The notes: generated by a model from the letters alone, not told the origin. 64,000 nt of DNA from Ooceraea biroi (GCF_003672135.1 NC_039507.1:4665624-4729623); one strand, 5' to 3'; counted from the first letter of the stretch, positions 13,554-28,600 are shown. A program made the numbers and translations.

Positions 13554-16500
13554 ACATACACACATAGCTTCGATAAACTTCGATAAACAGACACACATCG
13601 ATGACATAATCCTTCGTGATTAATGACTAAGAAATCTATATAATTGTTTTTAATTTATTTAATATTTAAATAGTCATTACGAGATAAAATTTCCTCAACG
13701 CGCATAAAATTTTCGTCAAATTCAGACTTGAAACTTAATGAAAACTTTTAATTTCGAGCCTTATGAGCATTCTGATGTAACTATACGCGTTTCCGTTCTA
13801 TCAATTAATAATTTTTTGATAGTCGATTACCAATCGATCGATCGAAAAGGAAATACTTTCTCGTGCATTAAAGAAACGCTTTCTAATGGCGAAAGACCGC
13901 GCGTTAATGACGCTTCGTGTCATCGATTTGTCCTGCCACGGTTCTATCACTAATGTATCTTAAAAGTTCCACGATGACCGCAATCTCTGTAAATTCGGAC
14001 CGTTCCGCGGCAACCGTGACAAACGTTTTCACAACTCGTGGATGCGCAGAATGATAAAGCGCTGTGCCATATTGCCTCCCTCAATAAATTATTGTTGAAC
14101 GAGAAAATAATATCTCGACTACTCTGACCTTAATTGTCGCTACGTGAGCTATGATTGCAGCCACTGCAGCAATTTATTACTTTTATAGATCAACCGAACC
14201 GCCGCCGCTTTATTGCCGATACACAAATAAATTCTTTTACTACTAGAGTTGCCTAAGCCGTTAATTTAACTCTTCTCGGTTAGTACTGCGTGTTGACTTT
14301 ATTAATTAGCAATAAATTACTAATGTGTGTATGTACATTTCCTTATCTCTTTTTTTTATCTCCAATTCCGTAAAATAGAAATAATGAATAATCGCCTCTA
14401 TTGTGTCAAGATAACGGAGATCATTTTTAACATTCGATCACTATCATTTCTCACACGAGTTTCGCAACTTTCATCTATCATTGTTTAATTCTGTTGCGGA
14501 GCGTAACACGTTGCTTTGCGATAAACATGTCCCTGAGCATTTGGCAAATCGGTAAAAATATATTTAACAGAGATTGGGGCAATTGCGTATAAGAATTTTG
14601 CGGCGTACTTTCATCAACGCGGCGTTGTGAAATTTCGTACACAAGCGTATTTCATAGCTCCGCTGTTATTCTTGCGTGAAACAGTAATATATCTTGCAAT
14701 ATTCATATATTGTTTAGGCAAAGGCAAAGATTGAAATTAATATCATTTTGAATGAATTTAAATTTCGGTATTACAACCACACAAGAATAATTTGCATCTA
14801 CTTTCAATTATGAAAACAACATTTGGCATGGGATGCATTTTCTCGTACCTCAAACATAGAAGATTGGCCTCATAATTATACCAAATTACATCAATTTGGA
14901 TATCTGTTGAAATACGCTCTATTGAAACATACCAAAAACGCATGATGATTGTATTGACATCAACGATTGCAGTCTGTAATAATATATCTCGCGGGTAATC
15001 GTTTAGAATTTAACTCATCAAGAGGAGAAAGTCGAGATATCATCTTTTCTTCGCTTGGGCATCACAGTCACTAATTTGCGAGTGAAATAAATTGAGCGAT
15101 CGCGTACGTAAGAAATAAATCGAGTCCAGTGTTGCCTCATAGTTGCTTCATCAAACATTCGCAATTACATATAAATGCATATGAGGTATGAAGAATATGA
15201 GAACTCATTCGACTTTTTCCTAGCGTTAACGATATCGGTCACGGAACGCCGTAACGCAGAGAAAAGGAAATATTGGATGCGAAATGAGAACTCCGCGATT
15301 AGACATGACTGAATCGTGAAATCGTGAAGACGGATGAGTAGATTCATTAAGCATTCGCGTCCCGATAATCGCGCGCACACCCGACATAATATATAGCTGG
15401 AGCTCCCGCGTCGGTAATTACGCCGTTGTCAGTCAATCGGCGGTAAGGTGCGATCGCGATTGAGAGATCAAGCGATGCGCGAACGATCTCGTCTGGCATC
15501 GACGTCGAAAAAGATTATTCGCACGTTCACGGAGTGTTAATTCGAGAAGCACTAAATTATCCTCCTCTCTCTCTGTGTTGATCCTTCCATTGGATATTAC
15601 CAGCATGGTATAAGATTACAAAATGTTCATTATAAGACAACAGATTAAGCACAAGGGTTAAATAAAAGAAAGACATGCGATGAAAATTATGTAAGCGATA
15701 TATTTAGTAGGTAACAGTTCAATAATGAGAGGTTTGATTTGTAACGAATAATAAAATTATAGAGAATTCTTGCGTTCAATTAGAATAAATTTGTCCTAAA
15801 GTGTCTTATTGTGACGTTTAGAAAATTACAGATATATTAGGACAGTGACATTGGATGATATACCTGAGTTGTGTCATAAAATTTTAAAAAACTCTTACTG
15901 CTTCTAAATTTTACGCAACACAGATATTTACAATTCGCACCCGTTACCGTCTTTCTCTTTGAAGCGTAAAAAAATGTTGCAACTCATGAGGCACCAGTTA
16001 TTCAATCAGCAACAGCTCTGTGCGAAGTGATTTATGTTTACTAATATACAAACGCGAAGTAATAAGACTTTAAGAGTTAAACGATGTAAATTACTGCGCG
16101 CTGTGTACAATAATTAATTCTTGTGATTGATTGTTGCACGCGGAATGTCGCGTCGGAATTACATCTAGCGGTGATCAACAATTAAATGTCACCAGTCTGG
16201 TATTTTATGCGCTGTTTTACGACAATTGATCTGATATGCGCGGTATCTCTCGATTGATTCGATAAACCGGATGAATAGATTTCACGCTACGTGAACTAAC
16301 ATTTGACACCCACCTGTCACCTTTAACACCGCGACAACCTTTTGTGCGGACGCAATTATGTAATTGTTTGTCGATCAAAAGCGCGAACGTCGCGAATTGA
16401 ATTAACGAGCGAAACAGAAGGGAACGTGCTCGCAGTTCTGTGGCGTGTGATCAAGCGCGACAGCGAAAAGAAATCGTCGCCTGACACTTTCGAGTTGGCT

Positions 16501-19500
16501 TTGCGCTCACTGGACCACGTCGATCTCCCGTAACCTGCTCTCGGCAGTGGCCAGCGGCTTTTCATGATCAGAAGCGAAAATTTCTACGGAACCGTGCGCG
16601 ATCGACTTTCTTCATCACGACCGGCGGAGATCGCCGCTATTCGCCTCTAATTGCGCCGCTGGCATTGTTGTGAGCATTGATAATAATTTCGCGCCGGTGT
16701 TACGAGGACGTGGTAATAACGCTGGTGTTACGGCGGGATTACAGTTGCGCGAGCTGTGATTATACACCACCACGATTTAGCAAAGCACGATGCTTATCGT
16801 GTCTTTTGTGCCACGGGCTCACAATCCGAACGAGGGTGTACCTCAGCTCAGATCCAATTGGCGTGCACGAACTCGCAATTTTATCATCGCGCGAAAGAGG
16901 CACTCTGACGATTCCGATAATTATTTCCATTTCTGTTGGATCGTATATATAGGAATGTGTAGATACGAAAATCTACAATTATATGATCAGAGTTCGCAGA
17001 GTGAATGAGGAAAAGAAATGCGCAGGGCAAATTTGTGCACAATCGAACTGACCCGGAGAATTCAAGTCAATTATTCAATCAAATTTGTTTAATCAGTCGT
17101 TTAAAACAGAAGTGAAACTCGGCTGCGATCGAGCTCTTCTCTCTGTGCGCGGATAATTGATGTAATTATCGTGCAAGCCATTGGCACATATCCACTCCAC
17201 CGAAGAGGAAATCTCTCTCGCTGGGAAATGCAAGTGCACGCAAACGCGCACACTCGCGCACTCGTACGAAACGTTATCTTTTATGTCTCAATAATAATTA
17301 TTCGCGCGCGCAATCGCTGGTTTTCAGTGCTGTGACTGATTAAGCGATTGTTAGCCAAAATTTCGCACATGTGTGCAGCCATGCATGACTTTTACTTTTC
17401 TGCAGAATTGCGGAATTTAATTATAATTAAATAGAATTTCGTCATAATTGAATTCTTTCTTAGCGATGGTACACAAAACTTAATTTCGGTAATTTATTGT
17501 TTCTGGTTAATGGCCTTGCTTAACTCGTAATTTTCTGAGCAGATAATCGGTTAGCGAAACTTCCGGTTAATTGAAATGCATCCTGCATCCACAGAAACAG
17601 ACAATATGCGAAATCTTGTTATTTCCCAATGCGAATTATTACTGCAAGATGAGGAATTGGGGGAGGGGAGAATATGATATTATCTTAAATAATAAAATCC
17701 CTCCACACAAATATGTAAAATTATGTAAAATCTGAATAAAATTATATATTTTTAAAATTTTTTAAATCATTTCTTTCATCGTTTGACATATTCTACGGTA
17801 GAAATCTTATAACGAGAGAATGTTGCAAGAACAATTCCGTTAATAAATGAAACATTTTCCGGTAATAGCGAAATAGACTCTCAGATACGACGGAAATATA
17901 TGCGACGTTGAAGAGCGCCCATGATCACGGAATTAAATCGCGAGGACGATATGAAGTGGAAAGCGCGATCTTGCCTAACTTTTGTAGTCTTATGACGGCA
18001 GATATCCCGTGGCTTGCTGCAATCACCTGAACCATAAGCAAAAGTGTCTGTTCGCGTCGAGGACCCCTAGGTAATAATCGTTTAATCTTTGAGCGCTGTC
18101 AACAAGTGGAGCAACAAGAAGACTTCAATGTGCCTTTACGTGCGTCGAGAAATTGATGATATACGTCAATTATTCTCCATTCTACGTGCGCGTCCCACTA
18201 TCTCTCGCACGCTAATTGATCTCAGCACGTTGCTCCGTACGAATAAGAAGATCGATTCGTATCTTGGACCCATCTAGTTTCCGTGATCACAGTAGGCAAA
18301 TTGAAATTCTCAGCGTAATCCGCATTGCGCGATTTCTATCTGGCTTCGGCTCCTTTCGTACTCCGCTTCCATCTCGCGCTTCTCTTCCTGGAGTTTAATG
18401 ATTCTTCGCGGTAGAGTCCGTTATCTAATCCCGATGTCATAATGTCGTTGTTCCGTTTACAATGATGTAACGCTGATGTAACGTCAACAATTATAAAGGA
18501 TAATTCTAATATGTTAATTAAATAATTCTAAAATGGCATCTTCACTTGCATTCAAGTGTCGTACACTCTGCTTTCAGATCTTCGTTAACATCGTCTTCGT
18601 TCATTTCCGTGTAAAAGATATGAAAAATTGAGATAGGTATTCTATTGAACACATGTGAACGCGCGTGTAAAGATATTTTATTGGAAGTAATCTTTGATGT
18701 GAACAGATTGTATAACGTCAAAATCACATTATGCTTTGTTTCAAGAGAAGAATGCCTTTTGTTTATATGATGTAATAATAGTAACTTTTCATCTTATATA
18801 ATTTCTTTTATAGACTTATATCTTCTTTACAACGAGAGAAAATGTGATTAACGAGAGAAAATAGCATTAACAAATTATTAAGAATTAAAATATCAAAGAA
18901 TATTAGATTTTAAACGGACATTCACTATAATTAATAATATTGATAATATATCGATAATGTATGACATCCGAGCAAGTCTTTAGATAATTACCTAGAGACA
19001 GAAGAAAGAGTAACTTCTTTGTAACCAGGAGCATTGCTTCTTGGGGTGCGAGCGTACCGTTCGCGCACGAGATCACGTCCGGGTTTCTCATTTTTTGCGA
19101 CAACGTAATTGTTCGGCATAAAGCATGGAAAGTATGCGCGTGGCAAAAATCTAACGATATTTAAAACATTCTTCGGTGAACACGATATCTTGCACAGTAT
19201 GTGGTAGAGACTGTCTTATGCAACTACTGCGATTCCGAGTGCTCGAGTCACTTTGCTAGCATAGAATGAAACGTTTATATTTCAACTCAAGTAAGAAAAG
19301 AGCCGAGCCCTCGAAACCGACCGCAATTCGGTAATAATCTTCCTGCACAAACATCACCTTTTCATTTTAACGCGTAATTACGAACTCGTAAATTATACAT
19401 TATGATAATAAAAAATGTTCAGGTCGATTTCTATTTGTTTTTTGGAATAAGTTGAAGAAATGTATAGTTTCGAGTTCGCATAATTGGAATTACAACGTTT

Positions 19501-22084
19501 CATAATAGATACTTCATAAAAAAATAAAATTTAATATATAAAAAAATATTATTTCTTCGCACATGTACATATTATATAAATTATAATAATAAATATTACA
19601 AATAAATTATTACATAAATTGTTTTCTGTATCTTTTTACCTCTAGATTATATTACATAAATTTTTAAAAGGCCTTACGAGAAGTTTTTTACTTAACACAA
19701 ACTTGTTCGTGACTCATCTATCCTTAGATGTACAAAATCGATTTGCACTTGCAGTATTGCGGTCTAAAATTGATATTCAATTATCTGTTTAAGTCGGTGC
19801 AAGCCAAGCCGGAGATTTCTCGAGAAATCATGACACGTGCGAGCGTTAAGTGTCCAGAACGCGATTTCGCAGCGTGCGCGCGCGGAAGGAAGATCGTTGC
19901 ATCGTACGTTTCGCAACCGCGGTGTGCTTATCGCGCGATCCTCGAGGTTCGGGTATTTTAAGCAGGATCGTATCGAGAAAGTGTTTAATGTGAGCCTCGC
20001 ACGAAAGCTGACAGTACATAAGTCACAAGCCGAACGCTGGCACGCCATCGAGAGAGCTCCCTCGAGGATCCCTGAAACGCCACGTCGGCACGGAGGACGA
20101 TCGCGAAATCAGCGTCTGCACGTATGTATGTACGTTGCACGTTCCATGGTTTCACATACGTACGTACGTACACCCGGAAATCGGCGATACAACTTGCACA
20201 CGGTGAAACCGCAACTGCGCGTGTGCCCATTCCTCATGGATTCGCCCGAACGAATAATCCGATAAAGCGGTGCGGAATGTGTCTTTTTTCCACGCAGAAC
20301 TCCTGGCGCGAGACGGCAGGCGTTGAAACACACGCTTGATTCACCGACAAGCCACATAAACGTGGCAGCGTGAGGCTGAGATCCTCCAAATCATTCGATG
20401 ACTTTATGACCGTTTGTTTCTCGACAGTGGCTGTCGTTATTAAAGAAGCTGAGAGAATATCAGATAAGAAAGAGATCAGAAGAGATTTAGAACATCGAGC
20501 TGTAATTTTGAATTTCTCTGGAGAATAAATTCTCTGATCGTGAATGGTATGTATAATTTATGTGTGTATCATTTCAAATGTCTTGATTAGATTGTCATCT
20601 TTATTGTTATTACCGAAGTGAGATATTTATTATTTACAGTAATAGCATGAGAAATGGTTTCGTAATTGAAATGATCATTCCAACTGCATACCACTTCGAA
20701 ATATTACACATAAAGTGCGCTTGTAGCTTTAAATTTGCTGCCAAATTAGGAGAGATTAGTTAAAATATGTCGGCATGACTAATATAAACGATAAAATATT
20801 GACGAATGAAATTGGCGGATTCAAATCAAACGCTATTCACAGATAATCGCGTTAAGAACTGTACGCATGCAAGACAGCTTCGGAAATGTACCTCCGTTTT
20901 TATCAAGTCAGGACGACATAAAATCGAGCAATTTATTGTCCGCATTCTCCTTTCACGGAAAAAACGCGCGCGGAAAATTTCTTACCCCAGTGGCGTGATT
21001 AAGGGCGCAAAAAACAATACGAAATTAGCGTTTGCCTCACGTGCGAGATCAGGTTCTCGATATGTCGATGACGTCGATCTCATTGAGCTTATGTGCATTC
21101 CGAATATAATAACCGTAATGCTCTTGGCGAGACATAAAGGGTTGTCTTATTAAGTCGCGCTCGCAACCGAGAAGAGTTATGAGACAAGTCGCGTGAGAGC
21201 ATTGCTCGTTAATTCCATTTTATAGCGCAAAGTGTGAATAGGCGCAACGTCTTCCGTCTTTACAAAACCGCATGGAAACAACGAAGCCGCATGAAAACTT
21301 AATGTCTAACAAACTAATGTTACTGTTAATGATGATTGATGTTTTTACATAGTATTGGTTAACGTGTCATATGCTGTGATTATTTATGCGAAAAATAAAA
21401 CCTGATTGTTTCCACTTAACACTTCCACGCATAGGACATGCTGTCTGAGGCAAAATTTTCTGGTTGCTTGTTCACTCGTAATTACACGTTGATGGTGATT
21501 AACAGATTGACGCAGCGCGTGCTCCATTGGAATTAATGCCTACTTTGGCTACACGAAAATTATATTAGTCACTACCTGACAGAACCTTGAGTCGATGTAC
21601 GCCACATTGATTGATTGCTCAAACCCTTCACTGAACAAGTGGGCCACGCTGAACGCAGACCACGTGCTCATCTATGCACGTGTCGCCTGTCCGCAAACGT
21701 TCTAATCGTAAAGTGATCAGTTCCAGTTCCAGTTCTGCTCCGTCAAATTATAATTTGAGACACGTGAGTCATAAATTCGCTATAATTAACTTGAGTTCTT
21801 ATTTACTCAATGTCACCGAGTTCATAGCAGAAAATACTTCGTTCTCTAGCAAACTGCTTAAACAAACTTCTAGAAAATAATTTTCAAAAATTAAAATGAT
21901 AGGAAAGAAATTGAAGATGTCATGAACTTTTTAATTATATTGACCATCTGATAAAAATACTTGTGACTAATCACCATTGCAAAGCATCTAATTTTACAAC
22001 ACGCTTCGGTTTTGCTGTTGATATTGCGGAATATTTTTTACTTTTGGAAATACCAATGTCGCGCATGGGAAAAAGGTAATTCAG

Positions 22085-22315
22085 TTAAAACTGGCCTACG
22101 TGCACTACGAAATTTCTTGAATTCCAATAAACGCGTCCATAAGAATGTTTATTGAGATAAAAAGCAGAGGGGCGGATTGCTTCTAGTGATTGTGAAATGG
22201 TGAGTATGTCGTTTGATACACAAAAAGCTGTCGGTCGACATTGCCAAAGCGTATGTTTTGCATCATCACAGATACATTTTCTTATTCTTTTCCGAAAACC
22301 ACATTTCGCAAACAT
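22085..22315 (-). pseudogene. Possible relic of a non-LTR retrotransposon ORF2 C-terminus
   Basis: This minus-strand 76-codon frame contains CICDDAKHTLWQC (residues 14-26), that is C-x-C-x4-H-x4-C. It resembles the C-x2-C...H-x4-C knuckle that ends ORF2 of R1/Jockey-like insect retrotransposons, where DDxxHTLxxC is common. Spacing before the histidine is shorter than usual, and no reverse-transcriptase motifs were found upstream on the same strand. It would be a short 3' remnant. The call rests on this one motif; a chance frame is possible. Confidence 0.2.
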
Positions 22316-23355
22316 TGCGAGAGATATTTAAGAATCGAGGACTCGAGTAGAGGGGGAGCAAAGTTTGCTACCAACGTACGTCCAACAAAGTGAATAGAAT
22401 TGATCATGACTTCAATTTACGACGTCAACGAGAAAATCTGCGATTGTTAATCGAGGTGTATACCACCGTCACTAGTGTCACGTTACAGAACATTGCTTTA
22501 ACGTTACGCGCGAATGAGCTGTGTTTAAGAGAGCGACACCCGCGGAAAGCATGAGATTGTACGGATGACCGAATCTGTCTAGCGCAACAAAGGTATCAGA
22601 AAGAAAGAGAGAAAGGAGAGAGAGACCACGCCAGAAATTAAGTTCATTGAGAGAAGCTGTCTTGCAATCGCGCTTGTTCGTATTGCGGTAATAAAGCGTC
22701 ACGAAACCGCCGAGAGAAGAGTCACAGTTCTCGTTCTTCGATCAATTGCAAAAGCAGTGCAATGAGAGTTCTTATCACGACTCGCGGAAAATTCGTTATG
22801 CAACGAGTTGCACAATGTAGTTTAGATCTCGAAAAATTTCACTGTATTAAATATACGAGTACTGACGAGCAAGTCTACCTCGACGGTGTCTGTACAAATG
22901 TTTTGTATCATGTATTTAACATATCATAAATTACTGTTTCCAGCAATACTTACACTTACAATCATTATAGCTGCAAAATGCAACGTAATATTTAAAAGAC
23001 AGGCATATATTGATTGTTTTAGACTTTAATTTAATGATATATTATTACCTAAAATTTGGCAGACTTTAAATCTAACAATAAGTCGATCTTTGCCCAATCT
23101 AAGCAGGATTAAGTCTAAATCGACTTCAATTGAATTAGATTTGATTGCCATATTTATTGCTGAATTTGATTATTAAATCTTAGAATTTTTCGACTCTATA
23201 CGAATCATTTTTTCGTGGTATTTATTATCTGATCTATAAAGAAAATATTAAAAATTCAAGATTTAAAGCACATAATATAATCCTTCGGCAAATAAAGAAA
23301 ATAATAAGCCTATAAATTTTCTGATTTTTATTTCTGTATAAGCCACGAACAATGC

Positions 23356-23595
23356 ATGTCACATTGCATTCCAGAAGCTTGGCTCAAGGACTGCTACGCG
23401 AAGGTGCTGAAGAGATTTTTGAAACTGTATGCAGATCTCGGGATCGGACTCGTGAATGGACAACGCGGCAGTCGGCAAATCTGTGACAAAGAATGTGAAG
23501 TATCACTCGGAGGCGTAAATGTACCGGTCGGAGAATGTATGCAAGATGCATATCGTAGATTATTATTGGCTGCACCATTTTATATCGTAATCTGA
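23356..23595 (+). CDS. Candidate small cysteine-containing ORF or terminal exon (unrecognised)
   Basis: This ATG-initiated 79-codon frame has balanced codon use and five cysteines (residues 4, 13, 43, 47 and 61), starting SHCIPEAWLKDCYAKVL and ending in a hydrophobic tail before TGA 23593-23595. The region before it contains T-rich acceptor-like sequence (TTTTTATTTCTGTATAAG, then CATTCCAG inside the frame), so it may be a last exon rather than a complete gene. An AATAAA lies about 270 nt downstream, near 23865. The Cys13-x29-Cys43-x3-Cys47 spacing resembles the first three cysteines of odorant-binding proteins, but the expected later cysteines are missing, so that family is not claimed. It may also be a chance frame. 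Confidence 0.25.
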   Translation: MSHCIPEAWLKDCYAKVLKRFLKLYADLGIGLVNGQRGSRQICDKECEVSLGGVNVPVGECMQDAYRRLLLAAPFYIVI

Positions 23596-25661
23596 TTTGT
23601 CTGAAAAACAAGACGGCGGTTCTGCGTCTCATTATGGTCGTTATATGCCTGATAAATGACAAGATTAATGCTTTGCATTGTCATGTGAAAGATCATCTGT
23701 ATTATAAGATAGCTAAATATACCGACAGCAATTGAATTAATACTTTATTATGTATTACGTGCAAGTAAAAATATTTCTTATATCTTGCCTGTTCATTCTA
23801 AAGTCAGAGAGAAAGAGAATGAGAAGAAAGAGGAAAAAAGAAGCATTATAATATTACAAGCAACAAATAAAAGTGCGTAAAATTGACATTATTATAATTC
23901 CCCATAAAGTAAACAATTAAAATAACGTTAACGATACCTGAAGATAAATGCGGCAAAGAGAAAATTTCTTGCTATGTTAAATATTTAAGATTCAAATCCA
24001 AGTAAAAGCTTCGAGAACAGGTATTGATCATCTAAAGGCTTCATCACGAGAGGATCAGATTTATTTCTTAAGATCGACAGGGATGATAGGGAAAAATTGT
24101 ACAAAATCGTGCATCGCACGAAGCCGCACGACAGCCGAGGAGGAATAGTAGGTAGTATCGTGAATCGCGATGACTTTTGCCGGCGGTCATCGAAACGAGT
24201 CACGAATCACGCTGCGCGCACTCGTACATTACACCGTGTTGCATTGAGATTGCATCGACTTGATTCAAGGACTGGCTGATGCTAAAGTTCACGACAGTCC
24301 CGAAGTGCCGCGCGTTAATGTGAATGCACGAAATGCCTCGCATCCTCATTGCACATCCTCGTTTCGAGAAAGTATTAAAATCGGTTCACGCGAACGTTGC
24401 TCTTTGCAACCTTCGTTGCTCACGCTCAATTACTTAGAGACATGTGAAAAGTAAATAGGATAAATGCATATTGCGGCGAACAAGCTATAGCTACTGCTGC
24501 AACGCGGTTCTTCCAATCATACGCATTCTCGATGTCCGTAATAAGCAAGCGTCCTGTATTTTGATTTATAAATTGGTTGACAGATTAGCTGGTCAGATGT
24601 GTAATCAAAATAGTTGCTTGCAATAAGTCGACCTCAGAAAGAGTAACAGTATTAAGCTATGCTACATGTGTAGAATTGTATTTTCAAAACTATTTGTATA
24701 ATTTAATTAAGACTAAGTAATTTATAACAAAATGTTTTATTCATATAATTAATTTAGTATAAATAATTTACTTTTTATTAATACTGATTAAATATATCGA
24801 TCGTATTTTATTGTATTTTTTCGATTATTTTATCCTTCATTTTCATATTCATTTATTTCTCATCACACGTACTTATTGGAAATATCCGTAACATACCACA
24901 CATTACTTATAAACAGAAACGCGACTGCATTGCTATGTGAAAGTATATTATTATACGAATGATCAAGTCGCATGTCATGAATAATTATCATACCTATAAG
25001 AGGAGATACCATGTCAAGAATTGAAATATTTAAAATGCTACTTTGTGATTGCCATTAACAAAGCTAATTGACAGCGTCGCACGTACGTAAATCTTATTAC
25101 AACTCATGCAAGTTGGATAATGAAAGAATTAACAATAGTGCGAATCGAACGATAGCGCGCGATCAATACGAGTATATTGGCGAAATATTACATAAGCATC
25201 TAATCACCCAATTTTACGATGCGTCAGCACATGCAGGCCTGTCGCGAGCATTGAGATTGTCCGTTTTGCAATCCGTTATAAATTCTCGAAGATACTTTAT
25301 TGCGTGACACACCGAGTGCCGAGACGCGAAACAGCGGTCCGCCTATCACTGTGTAATTACCAAGCGCTATATGTAGCAATGTTTGCCAGGATTTCCTAAC
25401 TGTTGCTGTGGTTCGCTCTGATCCCCTAACGGCCGCGTCTTTTTGCCCTGTCTCTCCTTTCCTATCGTCGTCTCGCTTTCTCTGGCAAGTGTGAATGACC
25501 AACGTTTCGTCGCGAAAAACGGATGGACGGCTGCGACGTTTTCGAAAGTGGCCGATCGTATCGTAACTTAACGCGACTAGGACAGTCCTTTTGAAATTTC
25601 AAAACGTAGATGACCGAATTACTTTCCGGAAGTACTCGATGTAATATATCCTCGTTGAGTT

Positions 25662-25680
25662 GAGAGAGAGAGAGAGAGAA
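25662..25680. repeat. (GA)n microsatellite
   Basis: Nine GA dinucleotides. Confidence 0.95.
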
Positions 25681-28600
25681 GTACGCACTCACACAAAGAA
25701 GAAACTCAGGAAAGATCCGTGAAAAGAAAAGTTCCACCAAGCCAATTATGCGATAAGAATACAGAGTGGGAGTGATTTAAATTCTCCTCGTATGGCCATG
25801 GTTTTTAGCCGGGACCGCTCGCAGCAGCCGCCGCCACCGTGAGATTTATAGCCGCGCGGCTTGCCGGGGAACAGTTCGACGGAGAAATGCGGTAACAGTG
25901 CAAACGAAAGATAATTTTCGCGTCATTAAGCCGGGAAGCAAGAGAGCGCCGAGATGTTCCGCCTTTCGAGATAAGGGGAGAGCCGTCCGCTCTTGGCGCC
26001 GCTTTTACCACTGTGCCCGGGGTTTACGATCGATTAAAGACCGGCGTGGACAATTAAGTGAACTTGCGAGAGGAAACTCCCGGCACTAAGCTAAGAGCTG
26101 GTTACCGATAAATAATACGCAGGAAAAAGAGAAGCACACAAGCTCCGACTCGAGCGATCGTAACTATGGAAATCGACGGGAAATTCACGCCTCCACGGTA
26201 TCACCGCGATAGTTACGAGCCTCGCGAAATGACGCTCGCGAAATGAGTCTCGCTGCTGATCACGGGCGTTTTTCCAGACGTGTCTCGATGACTGGCCTGG
26301 TGCGCTAGGTGTGCCAGATACGAGTATGTGAATCGAGCGGGATTTCAAATCCGTTCGCAATCTCAAATGAAATCGGACACATTTTTCACACGTCAATTGA
26401 ATCGGCGCGTTGGGAACCGTAAATGGTGCATGGTGATACAAACTGAACGGAACGATTAGTTTCTCCCGCTCGTGTATTTTCATTATGACGCCGTTTCGTT
26501 TCGTCATATAAGCTGGGAAGGTGTGAACGTCGGCTCGATTCGATCCGCTCGATCGGGATTTACGTACGCTTCATTCGCCCGACTCATTGTAGTCGCCTCA
26601 AAGGTCAGGCATCACCTAGGAAAATCTGTTAGTTTCTTCGGATAAATGCGAGGCATGACGATGAAGTACGGAGTCGCGACCTTCTTTTGAGGGGGTCATT
26701 TGATGTCACAGCGTGAATCTCGGGGCGCACTCGGGATGAAACCGAGGCGAGCGAGCGAGTGGGCGATGAGAAATAACTTATGCGATCAGATTCGGAGCGG
26801 AATGCCAATGGTCCGCGCGCGATAACGAGACACGATCGCATTGGAGGTCGATGGTTAGTTTTAATTACCACGTCGTCGGCGCCCGTAACTCCGCAATATC
26901 CTATAAATCAACGTTCGCGCTAATCATTCGGTATCCTTCGGTACACGAACGGCGGCATAACAATATCTTGCACACCCTCTCGCAAGTGTCCGCGTGCGAT
27001 AACGCGCGTATGAAATGTAACGTTGTAAATCAGGACAACGGCGATTTTACCACCTGAAAGCTGTGCCAATGATCCGGACCCCATTCTTGCTGAGATTTTT
27101 CTAGATTCTTTGGAGAATTCTACTTAGACACCGCGCTGCCCACGGTGCACAAAGATACGACGCACGCGTTATTGCATGCTTGACCCACCATCTATTGACA
27201 CGACGATGACGAGTAGAAAATTAAGTAAACTATAGGAGAGGTCTTTCGAAATCGTTTTCTCTTACTGACGTAGGTAGGTACATCGAGATAATCGCGACAA
27301 CGGTCGCGTTTAAATCCGAAACGCGCGTTTGTCCGACTCCGGCGACTCCGTACGCGGCGCGGCATGTCACGCGCAGTGAAATAATTCTCGCTTCGCGCAA
27401 GATCAAGGGAATCTGGTTTCTCGGACTCCGATGTGAGTCTCGCGAGTACGCTCGTGCGCTTATCCGGACTTGTTGCGGATTTGCATGAGGTAGACGGCGG
27501 CGAGTCTCCTCAGCCTCGTCTCGTGACGAGGAGCACGAGGAGAACGGCTGGCAAGTCATTGTGTCCGAGCTCAGAACGCCGCCGTAGATCCTTATCCCCC
27601 CGCGAGATCACGAGCGACCCATATAACCGGATTCTTAGATCCTAATCGACGGCGGACGACTGCTCGTTCGGCGGCCACCTATTATGCACTGCGAACAATC
27701 GCGTTTACACGCGGAGGCGTTGATGCGCGTGCACGCCCGCGGAGCTGAATAATTCATTGCGAAATGTCGCCGCCAAGTTATCCGGTCGGGGCGTTATTTC
27801 CAATGGAACGATTAAGTCGCATTATTGCTTAATTATACAATGTCGATCTTAATTATAGCGCCGTAGACGCTAGGAAACGACACTGGAGACGATTGCGCGA
27901 ATCAACGCCTTAATTAGACATAATGAAATTTCTGTATGCAACGCTATCAATTTAACTATCGTTTTTGCCGCGGCTTAATTGTCAAACGTACAGATATGTA
28001 TACGTAAATCTAGCGTATGTGCTTTCTAAGCGCGATGCAAAAAACTATTTGCGCGTTTCTCCAGAAACGATTGGAAACCCGTCAACGCATTCATATAGAG
28101 ATAAAGATGTCGACGTTACGAACGTGACTGGTCATATCCATTTCAATCACTCCTGCGTTTTACGAGCAGTTCATTTGGCGGCATATTTAGCTTTTTATTT
28201 ATCTACCAATATTATTCGCATTCATTACCCCTCGTTCTCTTCCAATCCCGTAGCGAAAAATTAATTGGTACTTTCGTCTGTCTCTCTCTATTTATCTTTT
28301 CATCTTTCCTTCCTTGCTGTTCTGTAATCGACGTTATCCGTAAAAAGTGATCAGGTGATACGGCGTACTTTGTACGCACTCTCCCTTAATTAAGAAATAA
28401 GAGACAATTTCCCGCCAGGTAAGGCGCAGCGAACACTCAGCTTCGTTCTCCGAAAAGAATGCGACTCTTGCGTCAAAAAAGTGGGTGGCCCCAATTCTTG
28501 TTCAATCGATCCCACTTGACTCACGGAATACATAGTATCTTACTTCAAGTAGATATTTATCAGGAAATTCTTCATTTCTTCCCTAAATTTTTAAAAAGTA

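Larger units (their letters stand above)
10593..22084. other. Long gene-free stretch, mostly AT-rich
   Basis: Holds the microsatellites listed separately and a CpG-rich block at 19.8-20.3 kb with a CGTACGTACGTAC palindromic run near 20160. That block leaves both strands open for 80-140 codons without domains. No exon was supported. If the RS signal at 10.5 kb is real, part of this may be intron of a minus-strand gene. Confidence 0.45.

Noticed and set aside
19764..20357. Frames of up to 142 codons on both strands
   Set aside because: CpG-rich block with a CGTACGTA palindrome; the open frames are mirrored on the opposite strand and lack recognisable features.
26091..26507. 138-codon minus-strand frame
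   Set aside because: It has an ATG but no domain, no signal peptide and no similarity I recognise. Composition explains its length.
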